From assembly GCA_011109175.1 (NCBI GenBank), contig RDEW01000019.1:923978-951716 (forward strand): DNA of 27,739 nucleotides, in the 5' to 3' direction. Below the pieces are notes generated by a model. It saw only the letters and a list, made by a program, of their open reading frames with translations, was not told where the DNA came from and made no database searches. Below are positions 1 to 8,801 of this stretch, piece by piece; within the stretch, counting starts at the first letter, position 1, and each line of letters begins with the position of its first letter. The stretch is from Dicyema japonicum. Its lineage: Eukaryota > Dicyemida > Rhombozoa > Dicyemidae. The position numbers were made by a program, and so were the translations under genes.

Positions 1-21
1 GCTTGCTATGGAGACTTCCGG

Positions 22-171
22 ATCCTACTCCCCCTCTACACTAGAGTTTTTCGGACGTCTTGGAAACCGGATCACCTCATGCACTGGAGATCTCCGCGAA
101 CGCCGCTGGCTGTTTGAGCGAATTTTGGAACAATTCTGAGAGGGAACCAGTGAGGGCGGCAGCTAACTAAT
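22..171 (+). pseudogene. Fragment of a repeated mobile-element ORF tail, copy A
   Basis: The plus strand translates to a motif beginning LEFFGRLGNRI, then TGDLRERRWLFERI, followed by a stop and a degenerate EGTSEGGS. The same motif recurs in five other places in this window (around 1200-1346 minus, 4493-4575 plus, 6845-7050 minus, 13566-13751 minus, 22220-22445 minus), always broken. The pattern is FL-x2-LG-x-RI-x4-TGD-x-RE-x2-WLFERIS, then RGN. From memory it resembles the C-terminal tail of some invertebrate reverse-transcriptase ORFs, but I cannot name the family. This copy carries an internal stop and is cut by the window edge. Confidence 0.5.
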
Positions 172-173
172 GT

Positions 174-771
174 TTTGTCCTTATCATTTTATTAATAACA
201 CACTATTTTTCTAACAATTTAACAAAAACTTCAAGTTGATTACAAATTCTGAATATTTCTTGCACAAAAAAAAGTTTTCTGACACCTAACCAAATCCAGC
301 ATTCTGTGATTTTGGAGTAGCGTTGTCATAATTATTATTATTAACAGCCTTTTCACGAGAACCATAATATTTATAGCTCCGCATAGACAAGACACACACT
401 TTATTAAAGTAAAAAACAGTTTATTCTAACTAATCGTAAAACCAAGAAATGATCTTCACTTCTTTTTTTTCTTGTGCGTGGGTCTTTTTTTGACTATCCA
501 GTTCCGCAGTGAATATCCACTGATGACGGCGTCACTCGTCAAGCCCTTTTAGCATCGTAGATAAGTGGACCCTTCCACCAGGTGAACAGCAGCGAGATTA
601 AAAAGACTGAGGGACTCAAGACAAACTCCGTGTATCTATTGTCGCGAATTTAGAGATTCGACTGGATACAACGGTGAGAATTTTAATCTGAAATTGATTT
701 ATTATGGCAAATTTCACAAATAAAATAATCCCCTCATTGTGTTAAATAATTATTAGTTTTAGTTAATCTCC
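174..771. other. Intergenic stretch, no gene seen
   Basis: AT-rich sequence between an element relic and the EF-hand gene. No open frame with recognisable similarity, no tRNA and no clear repeat was seen. A moderately GC-richer patch at about 500-620 has no assignable function. Confidence 0.5.
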
Positions 772-1080
772 TCAGAACAGGTCACCGATGAGTTTAACAA
801 ACTCTAAATATTCTCCCTTAATAAGACCATCAAAATCCAGGGAGTTATCACTATCCGTGTCGTAGGTTTTTATCAGTTCTAAGCACCTCTGTTTGGTCAC
901 CGAATTCCCAAACTTTTTCTTCAACATTGTGTGCAGTTCTCCGGGAGAAATCAACCCGTTCTTGTTGGTGTCAATTAAATCAAACACATCCCTCAATCCT
1001 GTGGTAACCACAATTCTTACTTTTCCTCTTCTCATCCGAAATGTTAGATTTCTATAAACACCAAATTGTCTTACATTCAT
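772..1080 (-). CDS. Small two-EF-hand calcium-binding protein
   Basis: The unspliced frame is open for 102 codons, but the protein only looks right after removing three tiny introns: 1052-1074 (23 nt), 999-1020 (22 nt) and 804-827 (24 nt). All are GT-AG. The spliced product is 79 aa, starting MNKSNISDEKRKRLRDVFDL, like the N-terminus of calmodulin-type proteins. It has two canonical 12-residue loops, DTNKNGLISPGE and DTDSDNSLDFDE. The last intron restores the loop-ending Glu (LDFDEFVKLIGDLF), which the unspliced frame lacks, and this is strong evidence for the splice. The loops keep Asp at positions 1 and Glu at 12, so Ca2+ binding is likely. It has half the length of calmodulin, with a single EF pair. 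The cellular partner is unknown. Confidence 0.85.
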   Translation of the reverse strand: MNVRQFGVYRNLTFRMRRGKVRIVVTTGLRDVFDLIDTNKNGLISPGELHTMLKKKFGNSVTKQRCLELIKTYDTDSDNSLDFDGLIKGEYLEFVKLIGDLF

Positions 1081-1188
1081 TATTATATCGAAATTTTAAA
1101 ACATTAATTTCAATAATTTATTAAAAAACAAAATTAAGAAATTTTAATATTATTAAATAGCAAATAAAAAAATAATTCTGCAGTTAGT

Positions 1189-1693
1189 TCTTTCAAAAAA
1201 TATCATTTATTTAAAAGAAACAGTCAACCGAGGATCATACAGTAGTCGCATGACTGTATGACTATTCCCTCTCAGGATGGCGAGATTCTCTCAAATAGCT
1301 AGGAGTGCTCCAGGAAATCTCCTGTGAGTGTAGAAATCCGATTCCCTAGATCAGTGTTTCTCAACCTTTTTCTATATCCCCTATGAAAAACTTTTCTCTC
1401 CTGTCAATAATTTATCGTCCCCCCTCCCTCATAANGTTTTCATTTGGTCTTTCAAAAAATATCATTTATTTAAAAGAAACAGTCAATCGAGGATCATACA
1501 GTAGTCGCATGACTGTATGGCTATTCCCTCTCAGGATGGCGAGATTCTCTCAAATAGCTAGGAGTGCTCCTGGAAATCTCCTGTGAGTGTAGAAATCCGA
1601 TTCACTAGACCAGTGTTTCTCAATATTTTTTATATCCCCCAATGAAAAACTTTTCTCTCCTGTCAATAATTTATCGTCCCCCCTCCCTCATAA
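1189..1693. repeat. Direct repeat across N at 1435 (assembly-type duplication)
   Basis: Bases 1189-1434 and 1448-1693 are near-identical (period about 259 bp, a few substitutions), with a single N at 1435 between them. This is the pattern of unmerged overlapping contig ends. The repeated unit holds copy B of the LG-x-RI ... LFERIS domain (minus strand; 1200-1346 and its duplicate at 1460-1604, both with in-frame stops) and a hAT-like terminal sequence. Confidence 0.8.
1352..1371 (+). mobile_element. Possible hAT-type terminal inverted repeat
   Basis: CAGTGTTTCTCAACCTTTTT closely matches the common hAT (Charlie-like) terminus CAGNGGTTCTCAACC. It starts right at the edge of a coding-relic repeat, as expected for an insertion. 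It appears again at 1611 in the duplicated copy. No matching inverted terminus was found in the window, so the element is incomplete or the match is chance. Confidence 0.35.
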
Positions 1694-1924
1694 TAAATAT
1701 AGAAAAAAACCGAGTTTTAAAACACAATTAAATCAACTGGATTACTTTTATTGTTTTGCTACGTAATCAATTATTTTTTTATAAAATTAAATCAATACTA
1801 CTACTCGCAAATGAATCAATATTACCTTTCTCCTCTTAAAAATTTCGCCGCGTGGCGCTATGTGATGCTGCGTGGCTAATTGGTAAAAGTTTTCTGTCTG
1901 TTGGTCTGTTCATTCTGTCTCTTC

Positions 1925-2170
1925 CTATTAGAGTGGCGTCATGTGATCCACCTGTCTAGGTGGCGCCCAGTGCCTGGCTGGCACCAAAAGAATCATTTGT
2001 TATCTTCCACTCCACTGGAGAGGTATCCACAACTGCAAGTATGGACGTCTTTTTCCTCTTACGTTGATTCCAGATGGACTCTGTTTCTGTAGAAGTAAAA
2101 ACTGGATTCACTTAATTAGTTGTTTACTTTAACTTCTTTCTCGGTGTATCCGGGGTTAATAAATTAAATT
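1925..2170 (+). mobile_element. Relic of a repeated element (R-x-RP-x-PG-x-H family)
   Basis: This stretch is homologous to the minus strand of about 15240-15540. Both share GGCGTCAT, then GATCCACCT, then CGCCCA-TGCCTGGC-GGCA, and both translate to a similar segment (SRWRPVPGWH here, HRRRPMPGRH there). The 3' part, with TTAATTAGTTG and then GGTTAATAAA, is shared with 11750-11830. It is most likely the decayed 3' coding end and tail of a retroelement. No intact ORF remains. Confidence 0.45.
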
Positions 2171-2172
2171 AA

Positions 2173-2426
2173 TTAAATTAATTCTCCTCTTAGAAGTGGA
2201 GCCGTTGACTTGAAACCCATCCGTTTCCTCCTCACTGGGTTGTCTGGCACGTCATCGAACTGATTTGCTAATTCCATCAGGTTGTTGTAACCAAATCTTC
2301 CTTGATAGTACGCACTCCATATATATACTCCACCAACATTCTCTTAAATGTTTTCTTTAGGAAAACGGATTGAATGTATGTTCTAGTTGGTGCATCGCTA
2401 ATGTTGTAATTAATCAATAATTTTTA
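2173..2426 (-). CDS. Candidate 3' coding exon, unidentified
   Basis: On the minus strand a frame stays open for about 84 codons to a TAA at 2173-2175. It reads through SDAPTRTYIQSVFLKK and MELANQFDDVPDNP, with balanced composition unlike random AT-rich translation. No start codon fits at its upstream end. Just upstream, an ATG at about 2553 opens MGKKHNNLSIFKRVDIRFAL in another frame. I could not find a consistent short-intron model joining the two. It may be a 3' exon of a spliced gene or part of a mobile-element ORF. Confidence 0.35.
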
Positions 2427-2694
2427 TTAAAAGACCCTTGACTTTGGTGAAGCTTTACCAGATGCTCTATATCTGGGATTCTTTTAGTAAGAGCAAATCT
2501 AATATCTACTCTTTTGAAAATACTCAAATTATTGTGCTTCTTCCCCATGGTTATAGTTACAATTGTTCTCCTGTTCAATACAATATTTATTGAAAAGACG
2601 ATCGCATTGGCTATTTAGTTTATTTTAATAAATTATTAGTATTACAAAAAAAAATTTTTTTGTCAATTTTTGATGATTTTAAAAGTAACAATTA

Positions 2695-3062
2695 ACGACA
2701 TATCGTCTCTTGGTAGAATTGTTACTGAATGGAATAGTTTTTAGTAATTCGGAAGATGAAGGTTATTTATACGAAAACCAGTATTGGCGACAATTTCTGC
2801 AAGACTATACGAATAAAAAATCCTGAATATTTTGCAGATATTTATTAATGAAGTTATTTATTATTATTATTTTGTTTTAGGTTTTTAATTCAATATCATT
2901 TCTTAGTGATGGAAAAAACTAAATTTTGTAAAAAACACTTCTTGGATACTACAAAGGATCTACTTAACATTAAGCCACCTCTATACGCAATATATTCTAC
3001 CGATAATCAACAACTGCTGTGCGGCATGAGGCAAATACCTGTCCTATACGAACCTAAATAAA
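2695..3062 (+). CDS. Candidate coding exons, unidentified
   Basis: Two plus-strand open pieces look protein-like. The first (2695-2825) reads SEDEGYLYENQYWRQFLQDY and ends at a stop. The second ends at TAA near 3062 and reads VMEKTKFCKKHFLDTTKDLL, then QIPVLYEPK. It is preceded by a 28-nt GT-AG interval ending in TTTTAG near 2880, in the size range of introns here, which would give a start MKFLIQYHF. The pieces could not be joined into one model and no family is recognised. Confidence 0.25.
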
Positions 3063-3343
3063 AACAACTTCTTCCAAGAAACAGTCACGAGGGTTCTACA
3101 AAGGATCTACTCTTTGCCACTAATCCCAACTCCATTATAGAAACTTGAAATCTTCAAAATTCCGAAAAATGTCTCATTCATACAGGAAGTGAGTCTGCTC
3201 CCGGGAGGAACACCGAGAAAGGATGAGACGGGAGCTTAAGGAGGCTGGGATCATCTGACGGCCACCCATTCCCTTTTATTTTGTAGGGTGATTTTCGTTT
3301 TAAATAAATAAATCCAAAGACCACGGTAAAATCAAACTAATTA

Positions 3344-3558
3344 TCACGTGTTCCCGATGCATTCCAACAGTGACTTCATCTTTCCCCGGTGTTCTTTCTT
3401 CGTGTCCCGCATGATCTTACAGAATGACTGAGTCCTTTTTGCATTTTCTTGATCTTCCTCATATTTGTCCAAGATATGGACGGTCCAATGAGGCTCATGC
3501 AAATGAGAAACAAGGCTCGATATACTGTCCTACATGTTCGTGAGAACCAATCTTCCAT
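3344..3558 (-). CDS. Unknown 63-aa spliced protein
   Basis: Exon 1 is only 11 nt (3548-3558, ATG plus three and a bit codons). A 23-nt GT-AG intron (3525-3547) follows, then exon 2 down to a TGA at 3344-3346. The spliced product starts MEDCISSLVSHLHEPHW and continues with a highly charged helical stretch (ILDKYEEDQENAKR ... KKEHRGKMKSLLECIGNT). There are three cysteines, no signal peptide and no membrane segment. I do not recognise the family. Support comes from the intron, typical for this genome, and from an exon 2 frame that is open over its whole length with coding-like composition. The unspliced frame gives a different 60-aa product that I consider false. Confidence 0.55.
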
Positions 3559-3621
3559 ATTCTTGATAAACTTTTTAGTACGTTTAGTTTATTTTGAATT
3601 TCACAAGAAAATTTTCTTCCT

Positions 3622-3830
3622 GCGGTGATAGACAATAACTCATTAATGCATTTAACTTTTAAACAAAAATTGGTCTTTATTGCGATCTGGTTTTCAAATT
3701 TAAAAAAAATAAAAAATTATATTTTNGCGGTGATAGACAATAACTCATTAATGCATTTAACTTTTAAACAAAAATTGGTCTTTATTGCGATCTGGTTTTC
3801 AAATTTAAAAAAAATAAAAAATTATATTTT
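3622..3830. repeat. Direct repeat across N at 3726 (assembly-type duplication)
   Basis: Bases 3622-3725 and 3727-3830 are essentially identical (period 105 bp) with one N between them. The repeat lies just upstream of the 63-aa gene. It is best read as an unmerged contig overlap. Confidence 0.85.
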
Positions 3831-4050
3831 TATGGAAAAACTAATAATGGGAACCAGAATGTTTTCTGGGACTCATACACAAGCAGAAAATAAAAAAACG
3901 ACAAGTCAATAACATTGTCGACGTCTCGGATTAATTAGCATAACTGTTCTTCTTAAATTAAGTGTAACTTCTACTTAAGCCAAGGTTTAATAACGGAGAC
4001 ATTACATACACCTGTTAAAAATACCTTAGCATGTAGCTAATACATTAAAC

Positions 4051-4356
4051 ATGGATCGTTTAAATAAAATAATAGGATATCCAATTACAGTAGATGTCAT
4101 TTTAATATACAATAGCATCCAAATAAACGCTCGAAACTATAAGCATGGGATGAAGGTATACGATGAAGAGTACGCCTCTGCTACCTCCCAACTTGTGGAA
4201 CTGGCATGCTGTGAGGACAGCCCACTGGACTCTAATGGAGATATTTTGACTGAATCTGATGTGGAGATGGGAACTAACAGGGAGTTTATGGCACACTCTT
4301 CTTTTAAGAGAAGAAGAGGGATTACCAACAAGGTGGATCAAAATCCGCTTAATTAG
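4051..4356 (+). CDS. Hypothetical protein, not recognised
   Basis: Open frame of 101 codons starting MDRLNKIIGYPIT and ending in a basic tail (SSFKRRRGITNKV). The middle is acidic (EDSPLDSNGDILTESDVEMG), which looks like real coding sequence. The first third is AT-rich and contains a possible 26-nt GT-AG interval at about 4091-4116, but removing it creates a stop. A 54-nt removal would keep the frame. The true structure is therefore uncertain. The KRRR tail could be a nuclear localisation signal. Confidence 0.35.
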   Translation: MDRLNKIIGYPITVDVILIYNSIQINARNYKHGMKVYDEEYASATSQLVELACCEDSPLDSNGDILTESDVEMGTNREFMAHSSFKRRRGITNKVDQNPLN

Positions 4357-4359
4357 TTA

Positions 4360-5750
4360 ATTTACTTGTTATAAACAAATATAAAATTCATTTTTATAGT
4401 TTAAAATATACATAAAAACATTTTGGAAGAACACTATTTTGAAAATGTTTTTATTAGAGATGTAAGTAATAATTTGCGATAATTGACAGAGCCATTCCCG
4501 GTCTAGGGAATCTGATTTCTACAAGCACATGAAATCTGTGCCTGCTATTTGAGCGAATATCACTATCTTGAGAGATCTTTTTTGGTCTTCTCAGCCTTTT
4601 CCTGGCGTATAGCATATCTACCAAGCTTACGACGATGTTGGAAGGACGAAGGGAGTCAATTGTCGTGAGATCCTATACCAATTTTAACACTGCATCGGCA
4701 CTTGTAAGTCTAGCAAATTTCCAATCCAAGTCTGATGGAGATACCCGCTGAAAGTATATCCCAACATTTCCGACCGGGAGGAAATTGATGAAAGTGTCAT
4801 TGACCAGGCGGCCGAGTCGGTGTTGGTTTGATTGATTTGATCGATAAGAAACCTCTCATATATATGGAACTGTAAGGGTCCCTACTCAGGCAGCCTAACA
4901 TAAAGATGCTCCATATTTCTATCTCTGATTTTATTGGGAGGTAATTGATGAGCTTAAACATGATGAGACCAAGCGCGTAAGACGTCTCAATGGAGATCGG
5001 CTAGAAAACGAGTCGATCCAGAATTCTAAGGTATTTTTATTTTTTTAATCTAAAAATATTATTAATTGATTTTTATTTCTAAATATAAAATTATCACTAA
5101 AAATATAAAACGCAGGTTGAAAAATACTTCTTTAAATGAATATTTCTCAAACAGTAACCATTTACTTACAAGCACTGCATCTCTATCGGTTTATCGTCTC
5201 AGTAATATCCTTCTGAATGTTCACTTACAGAATCCTTGTTACAACTTTTACTTCCTTTTACTTCCTCTGACGTCTAATCGCCCCCACAAAGGGCCAAGAT
5301 CCAACAATCACAACAATTATTCATCTGTAGTAGTGACGGACTGTATGTATAGAGAGCAGGGATGTAATCATTGCAGGCTAATGACCTGTGTTTAGGAATT
5401 CCTTGTGAACGAGGTCGGTAAGCAATACACAGAGTAATGCAGTGCCTTTAATGCTTCTGTTTAAGCATTTAGCGTTTGGGTGTCGTTGTGGTTTACTGAG
5501 TAGATTAACCTGTGTGGATGTCACTTAGCTGTATACCATAAATTGTAGTTTGGGTACGAGATAGGATGGTACTAATGTTAAACGTTTTCTGAAATAGTTA
5601 TAAAGCAAATAACGTGCGTGTAGCTACACACGTATATTAGCGTGCGTTTTGCATCCAAGCATATTTTCGTATAGCGTTTTTTGGGTAACGGGGCAAACTG
5701 ACTGCTAGTGTTTAATAAATCGGTTATTAAAATTTTAACTTTGTTTGTGA
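4360..5750. other. Gene-poor stretch with repeat relics
   Basis: It holds copy C of the LFERIS domain (4493-4575, plus strand, with stops). Bases 4979-5005 resemble part of 22345-22370 (shared AGACGTCTCAA, then GAGATCGG). A 109-codon open frame at 5066-5395 has no similarity I recognise and a composition like chance. At 5618 a 12-bp palindrome GTGTAGCTACAC occurs. No convincing host gene was seen. Confidence 0.4.
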
Positions 5751-5752
5751 AT

Positions 5753-6050
5753 ACATATTCGACGGTAATTATTTATTTTCTTTTAGTATGTCTCATTTAG
5801 ATCAACAAACCAAATACAGTAAACCCTCACTAATCCGAACTTTAATAATCCAAAAACTTCAATAATCCGAATTTTTTGATGAGTCAGAAAATTTTACCAA
5901 GACATATTCGACGGTAATTATTTATTTTCTTTTAGTATGTCTCATTTAGATCAACAAACCAAATACAATAAACCCTCACTAATCCGAACTTTAATAATCC
6001 AAAAATTTCAATAATCCGAATTTTTTGATGAGGCAGAAAATTTTACAAAG
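5753..6050. repeat. Tandem duplication (149 bp) over a transposon end
   Basis: The segment starting at 5753 is repeated from 5902 with few differences and no N between copies. The unit covers flanking DNA plus the 5' terminal repeat of the pogo element. The first copy has CAGTAAACCC, the second CAATAAACCC. It could be a real tandem duplication or an assembly artefact like those at the N sites. Confidence 0.75.
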
Positions 6051-6339
6051 TTTCCTTATAAATAGGCTTCAATAAACCGAAATTTCATAATCCGCAATCC
6101 TAAAGACATTCATTACAATTATCAAATTAATTTATTTTGTTTTTATTCTAAATGTAAATGAATTTAAAATCTCACAGTACCACATGGTTAGAGCTTAGTG
6201 GGGTAGCCGGGTGGCGTAATTATTCCTAATTCTTCGAGAAAAGAATTATCCAATATCTGTGAAATAAAAATTGAACTTTATTTGAGAATTTCGATACTCA
6301 AAAATTCGTAAAAACAGTGAAACACTAGAAAACTGTGAA

Positions 6340-7260
6340 TTTGATAATTCGCTTGTTGAATGGATTTCAAGGATGGATGCAATCAAACGTGTTATAACTG
6401 AAGATATTATTTCAAAAGCTAAGGTATTTGGTGAAAAGGTTGAATCAATGATCTGGAATTTAGTAAAGGCTACACAGAGCCAAAGAAAGATTTAATCTTA
6501 AACTAAAAGTTCTTCACGGAGAAACCAAAAAGCTTAAAACAAGATGAAATTAATTTGAATATGATGAGTTAAAAAAAGTTGATCATGATGTATTGCTAAA
6601 CATGGATGAAATTGGAGTCTTTTCTTCAATCTTTCCCTTCTATAACAATTTCATAGAAAAATAATAGGCATAAAGCAATCAAATATGAGAATCACTATAG
6701 CTACAGCAACTGGAACATTAAAAACTAAACCTTCTGTTATTTGGCAAGTCAGACCAAGATGTTTAAAAGATTTGACTTAGAAAATTATTTACTATGCAAA
6801 TAAAAGGGTTTGCATGGCAAGAAAACTTTTTATTAAAAAAGAAACGGTTATATAGCGGCTGCCCTGACTGCGTTGCTATTCCCTCTTAGAATGGAGAGCG
6901 AGATTCGCTCAAATAACCAGCAGCGCTCACAAGGGTCTCCTGTTCGTGTAGCGATCCGATTCCCTAGACGACTCAAGAATTCCAGCGTCGCAGGCGCAAA
7001 GGAACCATACGTCTCAACGGCGAGTGGAACAAACAAAAATCCTTGGGTAGGACCGCGTACTTTTCCCGTTTCATCTTCTTGTCCTTCTCAGCGGCAGAAC
7101 AGGTTCCATTCTTTAATATGAATTAAAATATTAAGGAAAAAAGTTCTTTTTAACGACATTTTTTGAAATTTAAAATTTTACTCATTCCAAAAAACAAAAC
7201 TACTCATCTTCAACCAATGAATTCAGGCATAATCAAGAACTTTAATCATTATTGTGAAAA
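6340..7260 (+). pseudogene. Broken pogo/Tigger transposase
   Basis: Remnants appear in the correct order but in different frames and with stops. The DNA-binding part (LVEWISRMDAIKRVITED, then IISKAKVFGEK; about 6350-6495) matches the CENP-B/Tc5-type helix-turn-helix of Tigger proteins. NMDEIGVF (about 6600) corresponds to the first DDE aspartate region. QSNMRITIATATGTLKTKPS (6676-6735) matches the conserved block after it. HLQPMNSGIIKNFNHY (about 7210-7250) matches the third catalytic block, where active relatives have QPMDQG, so the catalytic Asp is replaced by Asn. Frameshifts, stops and an insertion make it non-functional. Confidence 0.75.
6845..7050 (-). pseudogene. Mobile-element ORF tail, copy D (best preserved)
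   Basis: The minus frame reads VPLAVETYGSFAPATLEFL, then SRLGNRIATRTGD, WLFERISLSILRGNSNAV and RAAA with no stop over about 65 codons. It is the best preserved of the six copies here and is inserted inside the pogo element. I read it as the C-terminal part of a retroelement ORF (inference from recurrence and from memory of similar tails in invertebrate reverse-transcriptase proteins). Nothing upstream is preserved. Confidence 0.5.
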
Positions 7261-7859
7261 ATGCTTATTTTGGATATGGAAGTTCTTGATTTGAAAAAAT
7301 AAATTTTGTGAATTTACGGAAGGCTCACGCATAAAGAAGTATCTCACGCTTAAAGAAAACACAATAAAAATTGTTTCAAAAGGATATGGGGAATTTAATG
7401 TCTTGATTAATTTGCTAATGAAGATATCATGTAAGATTTTGAATGAGTTCAAAAAAGAACTGAAAGAACTTGCTAATGAAGATAAAATAATTCAAACAGA
7501 AATGCTCGAAGAGAACGAAATCATTTCTGTGAAGATTATTTTGTCGACGAGGAAATTATTGGTGCTGAAAATGGGGAGATTATTATTTGAAAAAATAAAT
7601 ATTAATTACAATGAAATTAGTATATTTCCTTCACAATCCGAAAGGCATCCAAATTTTTTTTGCTCGGATTAATGAGGGTTCACTGTACTATTCTGTTTGA
7701 ATAAGCTACTTAATTAAAATCATATTTGAAACTTGTGGCAGATTCGATAATTTTCTTATGAAATTTCATATTTTTTGTCAATTTCGAAACATTTATAATT
7801 TGTGTTATTAATAACTCGAATCCTTTGTTTTAATACATTTTTTAAATTCTCTCACATTT

Positions 7860-8095
7860 TCATATTAAATTGTGGGAATCTCTCCCAGAGTAAATGATCC
7901 TCTTTCACCTTATCAGGTAGACACCCTGAGCCAGACGGATCGCATGAGGAGATGGCAACTGAACGAAAAAGGATGAATAAACCTTCTATCAATTACCTAT
8001 CGGGGGATTTGGTCACCAGCTTACTACAAAGTAGATTCGAACTCAAGAACACCATTACAGTTATAAAACACTAACCGCTCTTTAAATAACCTCAA
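7860..8095 (-). repeat. Possible tRNA-derived SINE-like element
   Basis: On the minus strand, GAGCGGTTAGTG followed about 30 nt later by GAGTTCGAATCTAC resembles the A and B boxes of a polymerase III promoter in a degenerate tRNA. The remaining bases do not fold into a complete cloverleaf. The body runs on for about 150 nt to an AT-rich end. I saw no second copy in the window, so the SINE reading is tentative. Confidence 0.3.
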
Positions 8096-8125
8096 ATTAA
8101 TCAATTAATCCTTAAATCTAGAGCA

Positions 8126-8660
8126 ATGAGGTTCTTCGTTCGGAATGGTAAAAAAAATCAGAAAGACTCCGTATGCGGAATCAACATTGTGAGCTCTTTG
8201 AAGTATCTCGGAACAGCTTTTGAGAAATCTGGGAGCACGTTGTGCGATTTTAAACTCAAAAGAAAGAAAGCCCACCATGCGTTATTGTGTATGAGGAAAT
8301 TGAGACTCGAAACAAATATGTTTTTATTTATTTTTTCACGTCATTCCTTTATGGACTAAAAGGATGGTATTACACTGCACACAAAGAGCGTTTTATCTTG
8401 CTTCTTGAAAAATTGAGGAGTGCAGGGATCAAAATTGCCTTGTGAAAAAGACTCAGCGAGAAGCTAGATGAACATGAAAATTTGCTAGCAATGTCGATCA
8501 GAGATGCAGCAGAAAAAAGGTTGGAAAACTTCCTAAAAATAGATGCCATCATTAACTTATATGTTGCAGCACAAAATGAACGATGAGGGGTCTGAGAGCG
8601 CAGAGAAGAGTCCAGGCGAATGCAGGACTTGCGGCATGAGGCCAACTAGCTTCCTTTTAA
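8126..8660 (+). pseudogene. LINE reverse-transcriptase C-terminal relic
   Basis: The plus strand translates to SSLKYLGTAFEKSG, then LKRKKAHHALLCMRKL, the KYLG segment that follows the palm in LINE reverse transcriptases. After a stop and frame change it continues YGLKGWYYTAHKERFILLLE and EKRLENFLKIDAI. Typical catalytic blocks (YADD, GVPQG) are absent, so only the thumb and tail remain. It ends in an A-rich stretch near 8690. It differs from the Jockey-like LINE at 22765-26729. Confidence 0.55.
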
Positions 8661-8801
8661 ATATTTCTTGCTAATAAAAAGCTGTTAAAGAAAAAAAATT
8701 AAAAACAAAAATAATAAATTTTAATTTTAACACAACAAATAAGAAAATAAATGGGGAAAATAACATTTCAAGATTAAAGTTAATTAGAATACAAAAAAAC
8801 T

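Larger units (their letters stand above)
5817..7685 (+). mobile_element. Dead pogo/Tigger-type DNA transposon
   Basis: The left end at 5817 is CAGTAAACCCTCACTAATCC and the reverse complement of the right end at 7685 is CAGTGAACCCTCATTAATCC (18 of 20 identical). Both are flanked by TA, the target duplication of Tc1/mariner-pogo elements. Repeated AATCCGAA units follow the left end, as in Tigger termini. Inside are transposase remnants in order: a CENP-B-like helix-turn-helix part, a first catalytic region (LNMDEIGVF), then MRITIATATGTLK, then LQPMNSGIIKNF. Another repeat is inserted at about 6845-7130. Confidence 0.85.

Noticed and set aside
3622-3830. CRISPR-like or satellite array
   Set aside because: Only two copies, separated by an N and without spacers; it fits an unmerged contig overlap.
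5066-5395. 109-codon plus-strand ORF as a gene
   Set aside because: Its composition looks like translated AT-rich noncoding DNA, with no motif and no supporting context.
5612-5634. Palindrome GTGTAGCTACAC with flanking ACGT as a possible operator or hairpin
   Set aside because: It is short and isolated, with no adjoining gene; palindromes of this size are expected by chance in a window of this length.
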